A DNA stretch of 64,000 nt from assembly GCA_030035585.1 (NCBI GenBank), contig CM057469.1, positions 59,909,501 to 59,973,500 of the forward strand, written 5' to 3'. Shown here one piece after another: positions 60,541 through 64,000 of the stretch. Source of the DNA: Dugong dugon. Lineage: Eukaryota; Chordata; Mammalia; Sirenia; Dugongidae. A program made the translations under genes and the position numbers. The notes beneath the pieces were generated by a model, which made no database searches, was not told the origin of the DNA, and saw only the letters and a list, made by a program, of their open reading frames with translations. How positions within the stretch are numbered: the first letter of the stretch is position 1; each line of letters opens with the position of its first letter.

Positions 60541-61721
60541 AAACCCATGAAAAAGTTTACACACAAAAAGTATCAATCTTTGTTGGTTACAAGAGATGGA
60601 AGGCTAGTGGGGAAATACTAAATAAGCAATAGACAAGTGGTATCTTGGGTGAGGGGTGAGACAGCACACAATACTGGGGAAACCAGTGCAACTTGTACAA
60701 GGAAAGGTCATGGAAGCTCCATAGACACATCCAAACTCCCTGAGGGACTGAATTGCTGGGTGGAGAGCTGTGGGGACCATGGTCTCGGGGAACATCTAGC
60801 TCAATCGGCATAACTCAGTTTATAAAGACAATGTTCTACATTCCACCTTGAAGAGTAGTGTCTGGGGTCTTAAAAACCTGTGAGCAGCCATCTAAGATAC
60901 TCCACTGGTCTCATCCCTTTTGGAACAAGGGAGAATGAAGAGAACAGGATACAAGGAAAAGATTAGTTCAAGGGACTAATGGACCACAGCTACCAAGGTC
61001 TCCACCAGACTGAGTCCAGTACAGCTCGATGGTGCCCAGCTACCACCACTGACTGCTCTGACCAGAATCACTACAGAGGGTACTGTACAGAGCTGGAGAA
61101 GGATATAGAACAAAATTGTAACACACACAAAAAAAAAGACCAGATTTACTGGCCTGACAGAGACTGGAGAAACCCCGAGAGTATGGCCCCCAGACACCCT
61201 CTTAGCTCCGTGGTGAAGTCACTTCCGAGGTTCCCCATTCAGCTGGGGATTGGACAGCCCCATAAAACAAAACGGGACTATTGAGGCACAGCAGTCCAGG
61301 GACAAGGGCTAGAAGGCAGAAGGGGACAGAAAAGCTGGTAATAGGGAACCCAAGTTTGAGTAAGGACAGTGTTGATGTGTTGTGAGGTTGTTAACAATTG
61401 TCATAGGGCAACATGTGTACTAACTGTTTAATGAGGAACTATTTTGTTCTGTAAACCTTCATCTAAAGTAAGAATAGCAGCACAATTAGAAGAGTGTAGT
61501 CAATGTTACTGAACCTTGCATGTAGAAATTTTTGAAACGGTGTCTTTGGCTATGTATATTTTCACCAAAAAAAAAATAAAGGCCGAGAAGGGATAGGGTT
61601 GACATGTAGTGGGGTCGTTAACCAGTGTCATAAAACAATATGTGTACTACCAGTTAATGAGCAACTATTTGTTCTGTAAACCTTCACCTGAAGTACAATT
61701 TTAAAAAAAGGGGCGGGGCAG
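60541..61721 (+). mobile_element. L1 3' UTR with an internal duplication
   Basis: A long 3' UTR of about 1.18 kb. A first A-rich stop with 'aataaa' lies at about 61,568-61,579. A diverged copy of the preceding 100 bp follows at 61,603-61,700, then a second A run. Frames of 60-101 codons within it have no domain. Confidence 0.8.
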
Positions 61722-61878
61722 GGAAGACCTTCAATGAAATGGATTGACACAGTGGCTGCAACAATGGGCTCAAGCACAGCAACGATCGTGGAGATGGCTC
61801 AGGACTGAGCAGTGTCTTGTTCTGTTGTACATAAGGCTGCTGTGGGTTGGAATTGACTCAATGGCACCTAACATCAAC
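61722..61878 (+). mobile_element. BovB 3' end, resumed after the L1
   Basis: 'gaaatggattgacacagtgg' to 'caatggcacctaacatcaac' is the end of the BovB that stops at 53,030. The open frame at 61,744 is BovB sequence read in a broken frame. Confidence 0.9.
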
Positions 61879-62218
61879 AAATTTAACAACATGATTTCTG
61901 AACTAAAAGCACAAAGTAGAGCAAACAAACCAAAAGCCAAACACAAAAAGTAAACATATTAAAAGAATCAGTGATTTTTTTTTTTTTTTGAGTATTAAAA
62001 CAACTGTCTGGAAGAATGACTAGACATTTTATCTCAAATAATAAAAGACAAGAGACTTTGAAAAATAACAGACACTTAATAAATGATTCAGAAGAAGAGA
62101 AAGGAGCAGATGGAAGAAAGACAGAAATACATACTAAAAGAGTGATAAGAGGAGACGGACTTGGAAATCACAGTGCAGAGGAGGAGGATGCCAGTACTGG
62201 TTTTCCACCACCTGCCTG
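61879..62218. other. Unannotated, A-rich
   Basis: A-rich text with a T run at 61,978-61,990. The 68-codon frame at 62,016-62,222 shows no domain. Confidence 0.45.
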
Positions 62219-62640
62219 TTAGTTTGCTGTACTGTGGTGGCTTACATGTTGCTGTGATGCTGTAAGATATGCCATTGGTATTTTAAATACCACCAGGGTC
62301 ACCCATGCTGAACAGACTTCAGTGGGGCCTTCAGACTAAGACAGACTAGGAAGAAAAGCCTGGCAATCTACTTCCAAAAATTAGCCAGTGAAAACCTTAT
62401 GGATCCCAACATAACATTGTCCAACTCGCTTGCTTTGAACGTTGAAGGATCAGTCTCTGGAGGAGAACATCATATTTAGTGAAGTAGAGGGCAAGCAAGG
62501 TGAGATGATTTCACACAACAGCTGCAAGTATGGACTCAAACATGCTGACGATCATGAGGATGACACAGGACCATACAACATTTTGTTCTGTTTTACATAA
62601 GGTCACTATGAGTCAAAGTCAAAGTTGACTCTGTGACATC
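62219..62640 (+). mobile_element. Short BovB-derived element (5' and 3' ends joined)
   Basis: The first ~170 bp match the BovB 5' UTR ('gctgtactgtggtggcttac'). From about 62,435 the text is near the BovB 3' end ('cagtctctggaggagaacat', 'gaggatgacacaggaccat'). The coding middle is absent, so it is an internally deleted, non-autonomous form comparable in design to Bov-A SINEs. Confidence 0.75.
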
Positions 62641-62694
62641 TATCTATCTGTCTATCTGTCTGTCTGTCTGTCTATCTTGCCTGCCTGCCTGCCT
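62638..62694. repeat. (TCTA/TCTG/TGCC)n microsatellite
   Basis: About fourteen tetranucleotide units forming the tail of the preceding BovB-derived element. Confidence 0.9.
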
Positions 62695-62807
62695 TTAGAA
62701 GCAGTGGCAAAGGAGGTATGGGGTATAATGTAAACCCTACTTAAACTTTTCATGAGTAATTTTTTTTTTTTAATTTTTTGGTGATGCAATTTTTTTTTTT
62801 TTTTTTA
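62695..62807. other. Spacer with two poly(T) runs
   Basis: T runs at about 62,760-62,771 and 62,790-62,806 separate the two BovB-tail copies. Confidence 0.6.
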
Positions 62808-62960
62808 CAATAGCTGTAAGGATGGACTTAAGTGTGCTGGTGATCATGAGGATGACACAGGACCACACATTTTGTTCTGTTGTACATAAGGTCACTATTA
62901 GTCAAAGTCGACTCCGTGGCATCTGTCTGTCTATCTGTCATCTATCTCTGTCTGTCTAAT
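62808..62960 (+). mobile_element. Second copy of the BovB-derived tail with TCTG repeat
   Basis: 'agctgtaaggatggacttaa' to a 'gtggcatctgtctgtc' end resembles 62,518-62,660 closely and again runs into a TCTG/TCTA repeat. The 91-codon frame at 62,880-63,155 starts inside it and is not a gene. Confidence 0.75.
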
Positions 62961-64000
62961 GGAATGGATGCTGCTGGTTCATTGCTTGTTGGAGGTTTTT
63001 TTTTATTATTTGAAAAAATAGGATGCCAATTGCAAGCGAGACATATAGGTCCCGTATTCCACGAAGCACATCACACACGCGGTACATATTGGTACCATGG
63101 CCCAGGAAGTTTATCACAAACTACAAAAATAACATATTTACTTGAATATTTCTAAATACCAGCAACTGTACCTTCCCAATACCACAGAGGGAATAGTAGA
63201 CATACTTGCAAACCTCATCTCACTGTAGACAAGCCAAAAGACACAAAAGTTTCACACACTCTCTTCTCCACGAAGCATCCCCTCATAGAATGGCTCTCAA
63301 CAGTTAAATGTTATGCTAACCAACTTCCTTGTTTTTTAGGCAGCTGGGCAAGTATCCGCCATTATGCCAGAACATACTGAAGTACCTCAAACGCCTGCCA
63401 GTAAACCTCAAGGGGCAGAAAATGTAGCTGGAACATTGATGTGCCATTACTCATTGAAGTGCTAAGACAGATGCAGAAGAAACAATACCCTCGGAGAAGC
63501 ATCTTATTTCAGTTATTCAGCAGGGATCTAAATAAAACATGAGAAGAAATAAATGAAGTTATAGGTCATTATGCTGATGAAAGGCTAAGAATTTCAGGGG
63601 GAAATGTGAATGGTTGTGGAGGTGGGAGGAAGGAGTATTACCGATCTTCTCTATTAGTCATATCCTATGAAGCTAGAATAAGATCTGAGGAAGGATGTTT
63701 GAGATACTTGGGCTGCTTTTTGTGACTGAGGTAAATAGAAATGTGGGGAATGATGAAATTAGTGATCTCTTGGACAGATTGTCATGCTTTGACTAAAAAC
63801 AGTGGTGGTGGCAATGGGTAGACAGTCTTGGGGAAAACAAAGAGAGATCTGATGTCTCCTCTACCATCAGTCAGATGATGTCCAGGCCAATGCCACAAGT
63901 AGCCATTAGAGCAGTGCAAGAATTTTCTGGCAGTCATGCCAAAATTGATGTTGAGTGTGTCATTGGGTTTCCCGGCTAGTCATACACATACACACATGCA
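62961..64000. other. Unannotated; weak exon-like segment near 63,340
   Basis: No repeat recognised up to the CA-rich end at about 63,983-64,000. At 63,315-63,339 there is a pyrimidine-rich run ending 'ttttttag', like a splice acceptor, followed by about 41 open codons. A second open frame overlaps it. No protein family is recognised and no donor or upstream exon can be paired, so I do not call a gene. Confidence 0.35.

Larger units (their letters stand above)
53031..61721 (+). mobile_element. Near full-length L1, afrotherian type, inside BovB
   Basis: An 8.7-kb L1 including a 529-bp LTR insertion, so about 8.2 kb of L1. The order is a 5' UTR of about 1.6 kb, ORF1, a ~460-bp inter-ORF spacer, ORF2 and a long 3' UTR. 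'ggaagac' occurs on both sides (53,024-53,030 and 61,722-61,728), a minimal target duplication. BovB sequence continues without loss across it. Both ORFs carry stops and frameshifts, so the copy cannot mobilise itself. It is younger than the BovB and older than the LTR. Confidence 0.9.

Noticed and set aside
62638..62694. Regular short repeats that could suggest an array
   Set aside because: This is a tetranucleotide microsatellite without spacers; a CRISPR array is not expected in a mammalian genome.

Overview
This 64-kb window is gene-desert DNA from a placental mammal, almost certainly an afrotherian and most likely an elephant or close relative. The evidence is the repeat content. There are about nineteen tRNA-derived AfroSINE pieces, a SINE family known only from Afrotheria. 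There are eight or more BovB-type RTE retrotransposon pieces (the family called RTE1 in elephant), a long L1 with the afrotherian type of 3' UTR, and older mammal-wide repeats (MIR, L2, L1M/HAL1, hAT-Charlie, ERVL-MaLR-like LTRs). I found no intact host protein gene, no functional RNA gene, no CRISPR array and no bacterial-type operon. The longer open frames are broken retroelement coding sequence; most others are chance frames in AT-rich DNA. Family names are assigned by reading and remembered consensus, not by a search. Layout: 1-2,640 holds a decayed class III (ERV-L) pol gene on the minus strand, with reverse transcriptase connection, RNase H, integrase and terminal dUTPase still in order. 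3,000-4,345 has a solo LTR and an L1 3' UTR inserted into an older L1 with a 13-bp target-site duplication. 5,226-6,725 is a BovB copy with an inverted 5' piece. 9,191-14,730 is a mosaic of ancient HAL1/L1M sequence riddled with AfroSINEs and carrying a perfect 54-bp inverted repeat. 14,172-15,713 and 19,150-20,590 are further BovB copies. 20,594-23,509 contains a local duplication with an inverted junction. 23,646-28,589 has few recognisable young repeats. 28,590-32,225 is an ancient mammalian repeat into which an LTR has inserted, and the LTR in turn took a SINE and a BovB. 32,300-43,000 is mostly old, AT-rich, sparsely annotated DNA. 43,068-49,840 is a cluster of LTR, L1 and SINE pieces. 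50,935-61,878 is the most striking nest: a BovB interrupted by a near full-length L1, itself interrupted by a solo LTR. 62,219-62,945 holds short BovB-derived elements ending in a tetranucleotide microsatellite. The elements do not form a pathway. What links them is retrotransposition: BovB and L1 encode endonuclease/reverse transcriptase machinery, and AfroSINEs carry a 3' end like that of BovB, as expected for a SINE that borrows the BovB enzyme. All coding copies here are broken. I did not find a new biological system. The items most worth a second look are structural: the 54-bp perfect hairpin, the rearranged micro-duplication, the twin-priming-type inversions and the deep nests.
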